From Lycium barbarum (Eukaryota > Streptophyta > Magnoliopsida > Solanales > Solanaceae): 64,000 bases of DNA. The stretch covers positions 123,631,657-123,695,656 of the forward strand of contig NC_083345.1 of the NCBI RefSeq assembly GCF_019175385.1, given 5' to 3'. Both the position numbers and the translations under genes were made by a program. Below the pieces are notes generated by a model, which had not been told where the DNA came from, made no database searches, and saw only the letters and a program-made list of their open reading frames with translations. Positions 23,566-35,307 of the stretch are shown piece by piece (positions within the stretch are counted from its first letter, which is position 1; each line of letters starts with the position of its first letter).

Positions 23566-25058
23566 CCTCAAAATGTAGTCATTTATGAAAGGTTCACTTT
23601 CAGTTTCTATAGAGTCATAGTGGCACGATGCGCGAAAATAGAATCCTTATTCTTCTTGGCTCTTGCTCGCGCCTTCTCTCTCGACTCATGAAACTTTTTT
23701 TTGCCCCTTGCATCTCTAAGGTGTAAAGAGCTTGACTGCGTTGCATTCCTTGCAAACTCTTTTCAAGATTCGATCTAATTGCACTTTTAACATGTGATTG
23801 CTAAACAAACCAATATATGATTATAAATAATTAATCTATATAATTACACACCGAATAACAAAAAGATATAGTATGAGATCTATAATACCATAGGTGAGAA
23901 GAGCATTTTAAATTTTCTACATACTGCTTAGCCTACCTCTACAGATTGGGCTATGTATTAATAATGTAATGAATTTGGTTAGAGCTACACTTGATCTCTT
24001 GTTCACTGCTTTTTCTTTAGTACTCTTGTTCATCTCTTTTAAGTCCCAAAAAGAAGCATGACGATGTTCACGCGGACCGCGTTATCCAATGTCTATTTTG
24101 TTTTTTCATTCTCTTGTCCAAGCTCTTGACATACAAGGATTAGAATACGATTGAATTCAAATTGTGAGCATGCATCAAAACCAAGTCTACGATGGATTCG
24201 TTTGCAAATATGGGTCATTGTGAGTATGGTTTAACCATTCCTTAAGAAAGAATATTGTAGTAAATTCTAGTTAGGAGATTTATGAGTTTTCTCCGGAAGC
24301 GGATCGTGTCTAGCAACCACGACTCGAATTATTGGTTGTCGTGAATCCTCATGTGATGAATTTCATCCCCATGTTTTCACAACCTAAAAACCACTTTAGG
24401 AAGATGCAAAGATTTTTTCTTGGTAAATCCTAGTCGTCGTATTAAATGGACAAAATATTCCTAACAACTCAAAGTAGAAAACTAGTTTCTAACAACTCCA
24501 AGTAAAGAAAGAGGAATTTAACTCCTAAATCTAAAATATTATAACTGGAAAAAAAAATACTCCTTACAAAAGAGCCAAGACAACAATGACTTTCTCCACT
24601 AATTACAATTTCCTCCTATTAAATTACAAGAATTTTGAAACTTTAGGGGGAAAAGAGTATTTAGATAGACAAAAATAGCTAGAAAATAACAATAAGACTT
24701 GAGAAAGTTTTGGTGCTTACTACTTTTTGGGTTTGTACTTACATGCTTAATTGAGAGGACATAGATCCAAGGTTCGAGCACTAAAGCGGAGCGATTCTTT
24801 TGGTAGCTACCTGAAGGATAAAAAAGAAAGAAAAAATATTAGAGAATTCTTGAATTACAAATACGTTTATATAAGTTTGAAAACATAAGAAAAGTGTATA
24901 GTAATTAACATTAACATTGAATTCTAAACCTACACCAATAACAAACTTTATACAAAGAAAAAACTAAATAAGCCTAAATCTAAAGGAAAGCCACATGACA
25001 TTAAAAGGTTCTTGTCCTAAACAAAGAAAAGCTAAAAAATCCTAAACCAAAACAAACG
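23566..25058. other. Intergenic, no recognised gene
   Basis: Short ORFs only. The minus strand around 23600-23780 gives a short Arg/Lys-rich frame that I cannot assign. Nothing else stands out. Confidence 0.5.
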
Positions 25059-25290
25059 GCAATATACGGCACCTAAAGAATCCTAAACCTAAACAATGCA
25101 ATATACAAAGGTTCTTTTTTGTACAAATATTTAGGAGTTCTTGTATCATTCAAATAAGGAAAGATGCAATATATGGCACCTAAAGAATCCTAAACCTAAA
25201 CAATGCAATATACAGAGGTTTTTTTTTGTGCAAATACGTACAAAGGCTAGGGATGTAAGTGATATATGAATTTTAGGAGTTCTTGTATCA
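25059..25290. repeat. Tandem duplication of about 107 bp
   Basis: ggcacctaaagaatcctaaa and the following cctaaacaatgcaatataca occur at about 25068 and 25175, each followed by a gg-poly T stretch and aggagttcttgtatcatt. Non-coding. Confidence 0.7.
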
Positions 25291-26253
25291 TTAAATAAGG
25301 AAAGATATTAAAGCCAAATATTTGAATTACTTTCAAAATCCTAAAGTAGTCCTAAACTTTAGGTACATAATTCAAATAAGGAAATATTTAATAATCAAAT
25401 TTTAATGGATTTTTAACTCCTAAATATTAGAAAAAATTATTAAATGATTATTTTGTCTATTGTACGGTCTTTTAATGAAGGGCAAAAAGTTCAATCAACA
25501 TTTCTAAGGTCCTTCGTGCTTTTCATATAGTATATATAGATAGATAGATATAGATTAGTTTCTCTACATCTACTAGTGAAGTCATTTTTTCTTATTTTAA
25601 GAAATTTGTTTCTCTGGAGAAATTTTTTTAATACATTTTAATCAACTAAATTGAAAAAATTGAAAAATATTTTTCAAACTTCTTTTTTATGTATCAAACA
25701 CGCCTAAATATTTTTTCCTTATCTCAAGAAAAAAGAAAAATCCAATTATGATAAGAAATCGAGACAACCAGTACCACCAAACATGTTTAGTTTAACACCA
25801 TCAACAAAAACATATTTCATATTTTTCCCACCCCAAAGGTCTTATAATTTTCTATTTTTCACATGCAGTGAGACATTATAACTGCTACTACTATAATAAG
25901 ATAATTAATTAGTATGTTTTCCAAATATGTCAGTATGATATTCAAGTCAATTAAGATGCTTTTATTTATAATAAGAGAAGTACAAAAAAATAATAATTAG
26001 GAACTCCATCTGTCACTAGTGTAATCATTCCATGGTAAAAAAAATTCCCACTCGCAGTGTTTATACCAATCAAATGATTTAATTTTAGCAGTTAAAAATT
26101 AAAATTAAAATACATATTAATTAATCATGATTAGAGCATTGGTATATATACAAGACATGTATCTTGCATTCATTGATTGATATATATAAACACCATTTTT
26201 ACTATTATTCCATTATCATTTAGCATATCATAAAGACTGGAAAAATTAATTGT
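25291..26253. other. AT-rich intergenic with dispersed repeat and GATA microsatellite
   Basis: 25370-25530 is related to 7440-7906 (shared gcaaaaagttcaatcaacat and ccttcgtgcttt). A short (ataG)n microsatellite lies at 25533-25553. No gene. Confidence 0.55.
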
Positions 26254-26696
26254 CACGACCCAACCGGAGGGTCATGACGGGCACCCGGAGCTAACTTACC
26301 GAGCACCTCAAAATGTACATCTCATAATCATATCTGAGTGGGCCATAAAGTTAACTCATAAATGTCATAATCTGCAAAGGACACAAGCCCAAAACTGTAT
26401 ATGTATAAATGTCATCATACTGATCTCAAGAACACAAGCCAACAAGGCTATCAAAATATGACGATACAACAAAGTATAGACTAAGATGATCATAGTTTCT
26501 CTAATTGTATATATCTATCTACGAGCCTCTACTGGAGTGCATAACATAATAAGGACGAGACAGGACCCCGCCATGTCTATATATATATACACACACACAA
26601 AAGAACAATACCAGCTGAACTGTAGCTCCAGAACAAATGGAGCGCTCCTGTAATATCGCTGATGAAGCAGTCTAGGGGTCTGGTCCGTTTCTTTAT
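26254..26696. repeat. Fragment of a Solanaceae dispersed repeat
   Basis: Starts gtcacgacccaaccggaggg...acgggcacccgg, a motif common at the edges of Solanaceae retroelement fragments (by memory). No coding capacity. A short AC/AT microsatellite lies at 26578-26600. Confidence 0.4.
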
Positions 26697-26838
26697 CTGC
26701 CACATCAGTGTCAGGTCAGCATTTGTGTTCACATGTTCAACTCTAGACAAGTTGAGGTGCCTACTTGTACACACCCAAAGTTGGAGGGCATGCTTGTGAG
26801 CTGAGACCAAGTTTCAGGGTCTGTTTATGTATTATGCC
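26697..26838. mobile_element. Right half of a MITE related to 7516-7800
   Basis: Shares acaagttgaggtgcctactt, aagttggagggcatgcttg and the end tttatgtattatgcc with the MITE at 7516-7800. The left half is missing. Confidence 0.75.
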
Positions 26839-27510
26839 TTTTTAAAAATAGGAACAAGATCTAAATCATGACTTAAATAAGAGATGTTTGTGTAAATCAA
26901 CCACTACATTTAAAAACGAAATTAGCACATTGGTTAACACTGATATAACTCAAAAGGCGATTGCAAAAAAGTCATACAATGCAAATAATCCAATGCGAGC
27001 TTGTCCATAAGCCTAAAACATCTATCTGAAATTCATCCATGCTATTGTTTTAACTTTATGTTATCTTCTTTTAATCCAAAATTTCACTTTTTAATTTTTT
27101 CTTCATAAATGTACATATCATTTTTTGTTATTTATGAGAATTTTAATATGTCAACTGGATAAATAAATATGATTATTCAAAACTCAAAAAAAAAAAATAT
27201 AGAAAAATTAATTAATTAAGTTGAATCTTAAAAAGCTAAAAGAATAAGTTTGATATAAATTTAAAGCCTCTTATCAAAGTTTCGCTTTAGGCACAAAAGT
27301 GTTTGAGCCACCCCTGAGTGATCACCGTGAAATCTCATGATTAATTTCGAATCAACAAATCCAAACAAGCATTTCATAAATAGAATATATTTTCATAATG
27401 GTAGAGATCACATTTGATTATATTGAATATTATTGTGTAATGATAGAGGATCATGGAAGATTTGATTATATACCTTGTACACATATTAGAGGGGCAAGGC
27501 CCGTGCTGAG
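26839..27510. other. AT-rich spacer, no gene
   Basis: No coding pattern or clear repeat boundary. Confidence 0.5.
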
Positions 27511-27519
27511 CAACCCTTA

Positions 27520-29130
27520 AAATCACTCACCAGTCAGGTTATACAGACACCTGAACAGCAGCGTTGGCTCGGCAAATTAATTGGCTATGATTTTGAAATC
27601 TGTTTCCGCCCTGGCAGGTTGAATTCGGCTGCGGATGCCCTGTCTCGTGTACCTTCCTGTTTTTCTTTGTCCATGGCTGTTACTGAGATAGCTCTGGTAG
27701 ATGAATTGAAGGCATTGAACAAATCCAATTCTGAGTTATTGGATCTTCAAGCACGGTTGCGTGACAATCCGGATTCTTTTCCACACTTCTCCTTTCAAGA
27801 AGGCCTTTTGTGGTTCCGCAATCGTCTGGTTATCCCTCTAGATCAGACGCTTCGAACATTGTTGCTGGATGAATTCCATTCATCCAAAATAGGAGGCCAT
27901 GCTGGTATTTCCCGCACTATTCATAGGCTGTCTTCTAATTTTTTTTGGCCTGGCATGCGATCCGATGTCAAGAAGTTTGTTTTAGCATGTCAAGTGTGCC
28001 AACAAATGAAAGATTCCAATCTCAAACCTGCAGGTTTACTCTCTCCTCTTTCAATTCCCAATGTTGTCTTTGAGGAGATTTCCATGGATTTTATTACAGG
28101 CCTTCCCCCTTCCATGGCCGCACAATGATTTTTGTAAAGGTAGATCGGTTATCCAAGTATGGTCATTTTGCTGCGCTACCCACAAATTTTACTAGTCAAA
28201 AGGTTGCGGAAGTTTTTGTTCAAGAGTTTGTGCGACTTCATGGTTTTCCAACCAAAATTGTTTCTGATTGCGATCCCAATTTTTATTTCGGAGTTTTGGA
28301 ATGAAATTAATAAACTCCAGGGAACCCAGTTGGCCAGAAGCTCAGCATATCACCCGCAATCCGATGGTCAACCCGAGCCTCTCAACAAGTGTTTAGAGAT
28401 GTATTTGCATTGTTTCGCCACTGATGCTCCATCCACTTGGGGTCCTCTTCTCCCTTGGGCTGGGTTTTGGTATAACACATCTTATCAGCATAGCTCCAAA
28501 TTGACTCCCTTTGAGGTTGTGTATGGTAGGCCTCCACCTACTGTTTCCCGATATGTTCTGGACAGTTCTTCAAATCCTGCTGTATCGGCTTCACTTCGTC
28601 AACGAGATGAAATATTATTTGTGTTGAAAGCTATAATTTGCTTCAAGCCCAGGATCACATGAAACTGCAGGCTGATAAGGGACGTCGGGATTTGGTTTTC
28701 GACATAGGCGACTGGGTTTATGTGCGGCTCCGTCCCTATCGTCAACTATCTCTTCGGCTGCAACGTCATTCCAAATTGAGCAGACGCTACTTTGGGCCAT
28801 TTCAGATCACTCAACGTATTGGTAAGGTTGCTTACAAGCTGGACCTTCCGGCTTCCTCTAAATTCATCCAGTATTTCATGTTTCTGTTCTCCGCAAATGC
28901 ATTGGGATTCCAACAAATCAAGTCACTCCTATTGATTTATTGGATCAAACTCCTTTTGTGGTTCTTCATCCTGAGGAAATTTCGCAACGCCGGACCGTGT
29001 CTAAAGGTGCCAACCAAGTTATCAGTGCCTCGTCTAATGGTTAGGACTGCCAACTGAAGATGCGACTTGGGAAGACTCTCACACTCTTTCTCGACAGTTT
29101 CCTCAGTTGAACCTTGAGGACAAGGTTCGT
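27520..29130 (+). pseudogene. RNase H end, integrase and chromodomain-like tail, broken
   Basis: RNase H C-terminus 27520-27650. Zinc-binding HHCC integrase N-terminus 27860-28010 (FFWPGMRSDVKKF, CQVCQQMK). Catalytic core 28080-28480 with MDFITGLPP, SDCDPN and DGQPEPLNKCLEMYL. C-terminal GPY/F-like part 28640-28850 (RYFGPFQITQRIGKVAYKL). Frameshifts occur near 28125, 28300, 28640 and 28880. The tail near 28985-29100 (RRTVSKGANQV) resembles the degenerate chromodomain region of chromoviruses. No residual activity is expected. Confidence 0.85.
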
Positions 29131-29148
29131 CTCCACGGGGAGGCAATG

Positions 29149-29493
29149 TGATGACTCTGCAGGACCAGCTGGACATACCTAGGCGCAGTACTAGGAGCAG
29201 GCAATTTCCTAGACACTAAGACCAATACATAGTCCCGGGCATAAAATGACAAGAGACCCCTGCAAATTCGTTAGCTACAGGGAAAGAGTAGCAGTGCATT
29301 AAGGCTATATATATAGCAGAGGGGTACATCAAAATATTCAAGGATGAACTTGCCTTTCTTTTTATTGCTTAGAAATAGATCTGGAATCTCCCTTTTCTCT
29401 TTTTTCCTTTGTTATTCCAAGAAGAAGAGGAACAGGTCCCTCTTTGTGGCCTGAAATTAATTTATCTTTAATCCCAAGGTTCCTCTTGTTACA
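29149..29493 (+). repeat. 3' LTR of the chromovirus-type element
   Basis: 345 bp, TG...CA. TATA-like ctatatatatag at 29304-29316. Its U5 overlaps what would otherwise read as the start of a PIP ORF. Confidence 0.7.
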
Positions 29494-29616
29494 GTCATTT
29501 TATGGAGCTGGGATTGCAGAATTGATGGCAACTTTCTTGTTCTTGTACATCACTATATTGACTGTAATGGGACTTAAAAGATCTGATAGCTTGTGTTCTT
29601 CTGTTGGTATTCAAGG
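29494..29616 (+). pseudogene. PIP aquaporin exon 1 fragment, copy 1
   Basis: Translates as the first membrane helix of a PIP-type aquaporin ([19 protein letters not shown], then [16 protein letters not shown]). The left edge is cut by the chromovirus LTR. At the right, GIQ is followed directly by gtaattt instead of the GVAWAFGG codons, so the last part of exon 1 is missing. Related copies are at 30425 and 35308. Confidence 0.85.
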
Positions 29617-29639
29617 TAATTTAAAAAAAAATTAAACTC

Positions 29640-29790
29640 AAATACCATTTGACCATCTAGTTTACAAAACATGTACATAGTTTATAGGCAGTGTATAAAG
29701 TATACTAAGTATACATATACTATACTTACTATATCAATATAGCCAAAGTGTATAAGCAGTGTATAATTCGGCCATGTTTGGTAAACTAGA
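29640..29790. repeat. Palindromic MITE-like element
   Basis: catctagtttac(c/a)aaacatg at the left is answered by catgtttggtaaactagatg at the right, around a TATAC-rich centre. A related half is at about 30670-30860. Confidence 0.6.
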
Positions 29791-29811
29791 TGTCCAAAAC
29801 GTACATTTGTA

Positions 29812-30145
29812 AAGAAATGGATCATGGGTCTAACTCCTAGCTTATGAGGGGAGGATTGCCCTAGTCCATATAAAAAGACCACCCACCTCATTAACCACCA
29901 ATGAGGGAACTTTTTTCATTCTTCAACACCCCACCTCAATTTCAGGATTGAACATCTGGTGCGTGGGCAATTTAATTTGGGAGCCCAACATCGGATGAGA
30001 TGGGTCCTGCTCTGTTACCATGTAAAAAAAATGGATCATGGGCCTAACTCAACCCCAAAAGCTAGCTTATGAGGGGAGGATTGCCCAAGTCCATATAAAG
30101 AGACCATCCATCTCATTAACCACCGATGAGGGACTTTTTTTCTTT
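29812..30145. repeat. Direct-repeat pair, small TRIM-like element
   Basis: A block of about 110 bp containing atggatcatggg(t/c)ctaact, gcttatgaggggaggattgcc and cattaaccacc(a/g)atgaggg occurs at 29815-29920 and 30028-30145. Between them lies about 100 bp with gagcccaacatcggatgaga. The arrangement fits a tiny non-autonomous LTR element, but TG/CA ends were not confirmed. Confidence 0.45.
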
Positions 30146-30419
30146 CTTCAACAACATTTAGATAAGTTTCCTTTTATTCTTTAATCTCAACTTAATACTA
30201 TTTTTTCCCACTAGATTAATCTATCCCCACACATATTAAGTAAGCATAAAGGTGGAAGTCAATAATAAATTATTATCTTGATTTTCTAAAATGATACTCA
30301 TTCTGTCCCAATTTATGTGACACCTTTTATATTTTGAAACAATTCAGCTTTAAATTTCTCATTTTACCCTTAATAAGATAATTTATAGCCACACAAATAT
30401 TGTATGACGTATGAAAATA
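30146..30419. other. PIP upstream-type spacer with truncated Stowaway-like end
   Basis: tattatcttgattttctaaaatgatactc(a/c)(t/c)tctgtc(c/t)caattta occurs here (about 30265) and again at about 30940, showing that the spacer between PIP copies was duplicated with the exon pieces. The tctgtcccaatttatgtgac motif is a Stowaway-type MITE end without its partner. Confidence 0.5.
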
Positions 30420-30597
30420 AACATTATAATGAACCACCACCAGCACCTTTATTTGAACCTGGTGAATTGTCATAATGGTCATTTTATAGAGCTGGGATAG
30501 CAGAGTTCATGGCAACTTTCTTGTTCTTGTATATCACTATATTGACTGTAATGGGACTTAAAAGATCTGATATTTTATGTTCTGTTGGTATTCAAGG
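30420..30597 (+). pseudogene. PIP aquaporin exon 1 fragment, copy 2
   Basis: Reads [15 protein letters not shown], a TAA stop, then [20 protein letters not shown] and [14 protein letters not shown]. It keeps more of the cytosolic N-terminus than copy 1. One Ser codon is missing (CSVG instead of CSSVG). As in copy 1 the exon stops at GIQ followed by gtaattt. No ATG was found upstream. Confidence 0.85.
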
Positions 30598-31278
30598 TAA
30601 TTTCACTAAATTATCCTTATTTATTCTTTAATCTCAATTTTAATTTCAACTTACGTAAATGTACCCTTCGTCCATCTAGTTTACCTAACATGACCGAAGT
30701 ATACATTAACTATACATTTTGGCTGTATATGTTGTGTATAAGTATCTATAGGTATGTATATGTATGTATATGTTGTGTATAATTATGTATAGTATATGTA
30801 TATTTAGTATACTTTATACACTACCTATGCACTGTGTACATATTTTGAAAACTACATGGCCGAATGATATTTGACTGTAGTTTTCCTTAATCTATCCCGA
30901 CATTATTGAATAAGAGTAAAGGTGGAAAACAATAATAAATTATTATCTTGATTTTCTAAAATGATACTCCCTCTGTCTCAATTTATTTAACATTCTTTCC
31001 CTTTTCAGTCGGTAAAAAACAAAGGAGGCAAAACACATAAACAGGCCCTCTAACTTGGCTCGAGCTGGCAAGTATGACCTCAAACTTTGCTAGTGCACAA
31101 GTAGACACTTAAACTTGCCAAAACTCGAACAAGCAAACACACACGTCCTACGTGGAAATTCGCGTGAGATACACACGAAAACCAGTGATTTAAGCCTCAA
31201 ATCTGCTTTCTCTCTCTTCCCACTTTTACCATTCCCCTCTCCCTAACTCATCTCATCTTCTTCCCAATTCCCCCTTCT

Positions 31279-31981
31279 TCAATTCCATACTTTCTGATTG
31301 TTTTCCTTCAATTTCCCTTTCCCTCTAAAGAAACCCCTCAATTTATCGTCCACGCTGGAAAGTACGGGATACTTTTCACGCTTTAATAACTTCACTAATC
31401 CCCCACGAAACAAGCGGGGTAAGTAAAGCCAAATCAGATGATCAAGCGTAAATGGAGCATTGACCTCATTGGCCAAAAACCATATGCATATAACTACACG
31501 CCAAACGTTCAGCCCAATTTGTCCGAGGCATAGTTGGTATGTTCGGCACATATCCAGAAGGACCTCGTCAATTGAAGGGTTCAAATTGTACATAAAGGGG
31601 AAGGTGTACACACTTGAATACCCCTCCACGTATGTGGTCATATCCTCATCGGGGCCCGGGATCACGATCTTTGAAGGGCCATACCGCCACTCGTCGGCAG
31701 GTGGTTGTGTCGGATTTACGTCCCAGCCACAGTCAGCTCGAACTTGAGGTAGAAGCGGCTCGATGATAGCCGAAGGATAACATCAGACATCATAACCTCA
31801 GTCCGCATTATCTCCCCTCGAGGGCTTTTCCGAAGCAAATTCTAAATCAAAGTTAAATGCCAATGGCATTACGTCGTGTCCCCGGGGGTTCATAGGGGAC
31901 TGCTTCGGTAGCGGCGCCGGTGGCACGAGGAGAATCGGACGGAGTGTTTTCACGTGATGAATGCCTAGAACCTGAGGCCAT
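31279..31981 (-). pseudogene. Antisense gene 1 of the second Tat element, truncated
   Basis: ATG at 31981. A Ser/Arg-rich start leads to VRADCGW, IVIPGPDEDMTTYVEGYSS, VYTFPF, CRTYQLCLGQIGLNVWRVV, NAPFTLDHLIWLYLP and RGGLVKL. It is the counterpart of aORF1 (19255-16435). Stops lie near codon 45 and again before the domain. The coiled-coil part is gone, and the frame runs into flanking sequence at about 31290. A TATA-like run lies at 32228-32237 on the minus strand, upstream of the start. Confidence 0.75.
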
Positions 31982-32619
31982 GCTAACTTTGAAATAATTT
32001 TGGGCGTGAACCAAACGAACTAATAGATGTAAAGAAGAGGAAAAACAAAAAGAAGAAATATATGAAGATCAGAAGGCTGTTTTTGAAGCTTTTCTGAAGA
32101 ACTGGCCAAGAACTGAAACTTGTTCTTGAGATTTGGAGGTTGGATCGTTGAATATTGGAGAGATTCAAGTTTGGAGAGGGGATCAAATTTCAGGAGGAGA
32201 GAAATGGGTTAAAGAGAAGTGAGCAAGTATATATATAGTGGGAGTGAAACGTTTCCCATTCGTCACCTTCCATGCGACCAGTCGCAGGTCAACACGTGCC
32301 GCGAGTGACCAATCGGGAACCGACGCGTCCTTCGTGTCAATGAAGTGACATGATGTGATTTTTGGGTTTCCTGCGCATTCCCGATGAATCGCATTTAAGT
32401 CTAGCCTCTCCGAAAAGGAGAATTAAGTTCGGAAATGAAAAAATCGAGCTACAAATCAATTCAAAAAGACGATTCCATTAAACATCATAATAGGAAAATT
32501 TACATCAATCCAAAAGACCGTACAAAGGAAATCAAATCTACGTCGGTCTAAACGACCGTACAGAACTAGAACTATCAGTCGAAATGACCGAAAAAAGCAA
32601 AATCTTAAAATCTCGAGCT

Positions 32620-33931
32620 CTATGTCTCATCAATCTTGGGTTGATCGTAGTTCCCTGATAAATCCGCTTTAAGCTGATCATTCTCTGATGTTCGAGCTGG
32701 AGGAGCATCGGTCGGGGTCGTAACAGCCTCAGTGGCATCATCATCGATCTTCACGATCGGTGCCGGACCTTCCCTGGAGGATCCCCTTCGGGAAATCCGG
32801 TGATATTTAACCCTAGCACTAATTCCCAAACCGCCCGCTGATGCCTCCGGTGTGGCCCTCCTCTTCGGCACCCTAGCCGAACCAGTTGCACTTCCTTCGG
32901 TTGTGTCCTCGGATCTTACTTGAGCGGCCCTTGCCTTCGAAGCTTTTTTCACCGGAAGCCCTGACACAGGAGGAACAAGATTAGGCAATATATATATACA
33001 CCATGGTTCTTGCCCTTCTATCCGATCGGGCCCAAATCTCTTCAGGAGCGGCCTACGTGTTCAGAAGCACCCAGCACGACGGTTAACCACTCGAATATCT
33101 CGAGCAAGAGCTCGGGTTCAACAACAATTGGTTCGGGACTTCACTCCTCCGGTAAAGGATCGGGTTGGCACGTTGCAATTGGGTCGTTCTCATGACGACG
33201 AACCGATGCAACCATCCCCGATCATAGTCATCCTCGGGGTCGATCAGGCCCTGAGGGCCCCGTGGGATCAGATGTATAATGCCCCCACAAATGATCTGGG
33301 GTATGTAAATATGGATTAAGTGGTCCAAGGTAAATGGGACTCCAGCCATATCGGCTAGAAACTGAATGCAATAAACGAGTCGCCATACTTGAGGAGCAAT
33401 TTATCCTATGCAAATCCGATAACGTCGGCACATATCTTCGACCACTTGAGGAACCGGAAGCGTGAACCCGATGGTAAATGGGTAAGTATAGACTAGAGAA
33501 TGACTTGGGATGTGGTGATCAATCCGTACCCCCTGCCCGACAGGAAAAATCTCAACACCGCTGCCTAAGTCATACTCTCTCCGAACCCTAGGGATTGTGT
33601 CCTCAGTGACAAAGGATGCAAAGTTCCTCACATGGTCGTAGTGATGGCCAACCTTGCAATCATCCTCAAAATTTAACCCAGCTAGAGAAATTTCAGCCGT
33701 TTGAAGCTCGAGGTCTGTCATGACGGGAGATGGTGGTAAAGGTTCAGTGGGAGATGTTGAAGGCGAATTAGGGGAATAAGCAGCGTCAGTTAATAGTGGG
33801 GGAGAAAGCATCCTAAGTATAGCAAGAATAGGATTTTCAGAATATGTGAAAGTGATGTTGAGCATGGCTTTATATGATGAAGGGGTTGAAGTTGAAAAGA
33901 CTTCTAGTAACGGTAGAATATAGAAAGCCAA
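32620..33931 (-). pseudogene. Antisense gene 2 of the second Tat element, broken
   Basis: Exon 1, about 33931-33000: a Pro/Ser-rich start, then LVYTYPFTIGFTLPVPQVVE, DMCRRYRICIGQIAPQVWRL, AGVPFTLDHLIHIYIP and DPEDDYDRGWLHRF, ending near HVGRS. An intron (acceptor tgtgtcag at about 32961) is followed by a basic tail 32960-32620 with KKASKARAAQVRSE and ISARVKYHRISRR. The ORF breaks at 33401 (stop after CIG) and near 33040. The closest match in this window is aORF2 at 21256-20213. The first methionine that fits homology may be the one at about 33865. Function unknown. Confidence 0.75.
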
Positions 33932-34104
33932 AGGATTCTGACGATATACACTTTACTAAAGCATGAAACGGTGCAGCATTTATTATGTTCGGACTCATGA
34001 CAGGCGGTTATTCGATCGTAGTGAAGTATTGTTGTAGGAGAATGAGGTCTCTTCAATCCATTTCCCGTTTCCATTTCTGTACTCCGGAAAATGAAGGGAC
34101 TATC

Positions 34105-34766
34105 TGTGTACGGTGAGAACTTGTGAAAAGTTCTCTCCGATTCAGTAAAGGTCCGTTCGGTAATGGTTCGTAAAAGAGAACCTTAGATAGTGTCTGTTTT
34201 TAGTTAGTCCGTCAAGTTTCTCCCGAGGTATATTTGAGGGGATAAGTCCAAACCAACAGAAGGTTATCTTCCACTGATTCACCGCCGAGGATCACGCCAT
34301 CAACGGACGTGTCTGACAAAATCGGAACCATTTCACCCACGTGGGGGTTCGTGTCTCCTAGTTCTAGTAGGGCACTAACACTATATAAACGTATGTATCT
34401 ACCCCATTAGAGGGGATCAGAATCTTCATCAAATATATTTCACTTGCTAAGAGAATGGCTCATCTTCGTTTTTAAGCCATTTAAGCCAGTTTGCTATTAA
34501 GTTTAATCTTCGTTCAAGCTTTTTATCATCCCGTTGCTGTTCGTTTTAACGGTCCGAGGAAGGAATTGCTCCCAATCGGACCCATTAGTCACAGTCCGAA
34601 TAAGGAGCTTCTCCCCGTCGGACCCACCGTTCCATACTCAGGCTCGTTTATTTTACGCTTGTCCTTTACTGTTGCTCGTTAATTTTGCATTTGTTAATAA
34701 GTTTGAGTCGCATATCCTTTAAACCACGTGCAAATTCAATTGTTGCTTTCTTTTGAGGGTAAACAA
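34105..34766 (+). repeat. LTR of the second Tat element
   Basis: 662 bp, starts TGTGTACGG and ends GGGTAAACA. TATA-like actatataaacg near 34380. The start resembles the first element's LTR (tatacgg). Confidence 0.75.
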
Positions 34767-35307
34767 CTTTTATTGGGTATGTTCTGTTTTCAATTTGGTG
34801 TTGTGGGTGTGTTTTATTTTTTGTTTCAATTTGTATTTGTTCTTGATTTACACTTTTTTTTTAGTTGGGTATGTTTTGATTTACTCCATTAAAGCGATTG
34901 TTCCTAATTTTAGCCTAAAGTTAAGGATTAAAATAAAAATAAAATCAGAACGATGAAGAAGAAGAAAAAGCAGGTGTTTATTTAATTTTAATCATATTTC
35001 GTTTTAAGAAATATATGTAATCCACGTGTAAATTAGTTGGCAACCTCTGATTGGGCACTAATCCACGTAGGAGCGATTGCACTTCACGTATATGACCTGC
35101 AATAATTTTGTGTCTGCTTGTTCGAGTTTTGACAAGTTTAAGTGCCTACTTGTGCACTAGCAAAGTTTGAGGTCATCCTTGCCAGTTCGAGCCAAGTTAG
35201 AGGGCCTGCTTATGTGTTTTGCCGAATGATATTCTTTCACTCTTAAACTTCGTGCCTAGTTAAACACGTTTTATAAATTGGAATAACTATTTTGAACCAG
35301 TTTTTTG

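Larger units (their letters stand above)
27511..29493 (+). mobile_element. 3' half of a Ty3/gypsy element, chromovirus type
   Basis: Starts inside RNase H (GYDFEICFRPGRLNSAADAL), runs through integrase and the C-terminal chain, and ends with a 3' LTR at 29149-29493 (TGATGACTC...TTGTTACA). A purine tract, cacggggaggcaa, precedes the LTR. The LTR ends directly at gtcatttta of a PIP aquaporin exon, so the element inserted into that sequence. The 5' part (LTR, gag, RT) is absent. Confidence 0.85.
31290..34766 (+). mobile_element. 3' remnant of a second Tat-lineage gypsy element
   Basis: Contains antisense gene 1, antisense gene 2, a purine tract (gaaaatgaagggac, 34091-34104) and an LTR at 34105-34766. 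The order is identical to the 3' part of the complete element at 9066-22231. gag-pol and the 5' LTR are deleted. The motif acttt follows the LTR (34767-34771) and also occurs at 31289-31293 by the left edge, a possible retained target duplication. The LTR is longer than that of the first element and clearly diverged, so this is a related family. Confidence 0.8.
31027..35223. mobile_element. 4.2 kb element with about 115 bp TIRs enclosing a Tat remnant
   Basis: The left end 31027-31141 and the reverse complement of the right end 35109-35223 match nearly base for base (ggcaaaacacataaacaggc against ggcaaaacacataagcaggc, then ctctaacttggctcga(g/a)ctg and so on). The TIRs are a longer relative of the 7516-7800 MITE. 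Host sequence of the element remains at 31142-31290 and 34767-35108. The middle is the 3' end of a Tat retrotransposon. No transposase and no clear target duplication. Best explained as a MITE that received a retrotransposon insertion that was later shortened. Confidence 0.75.
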
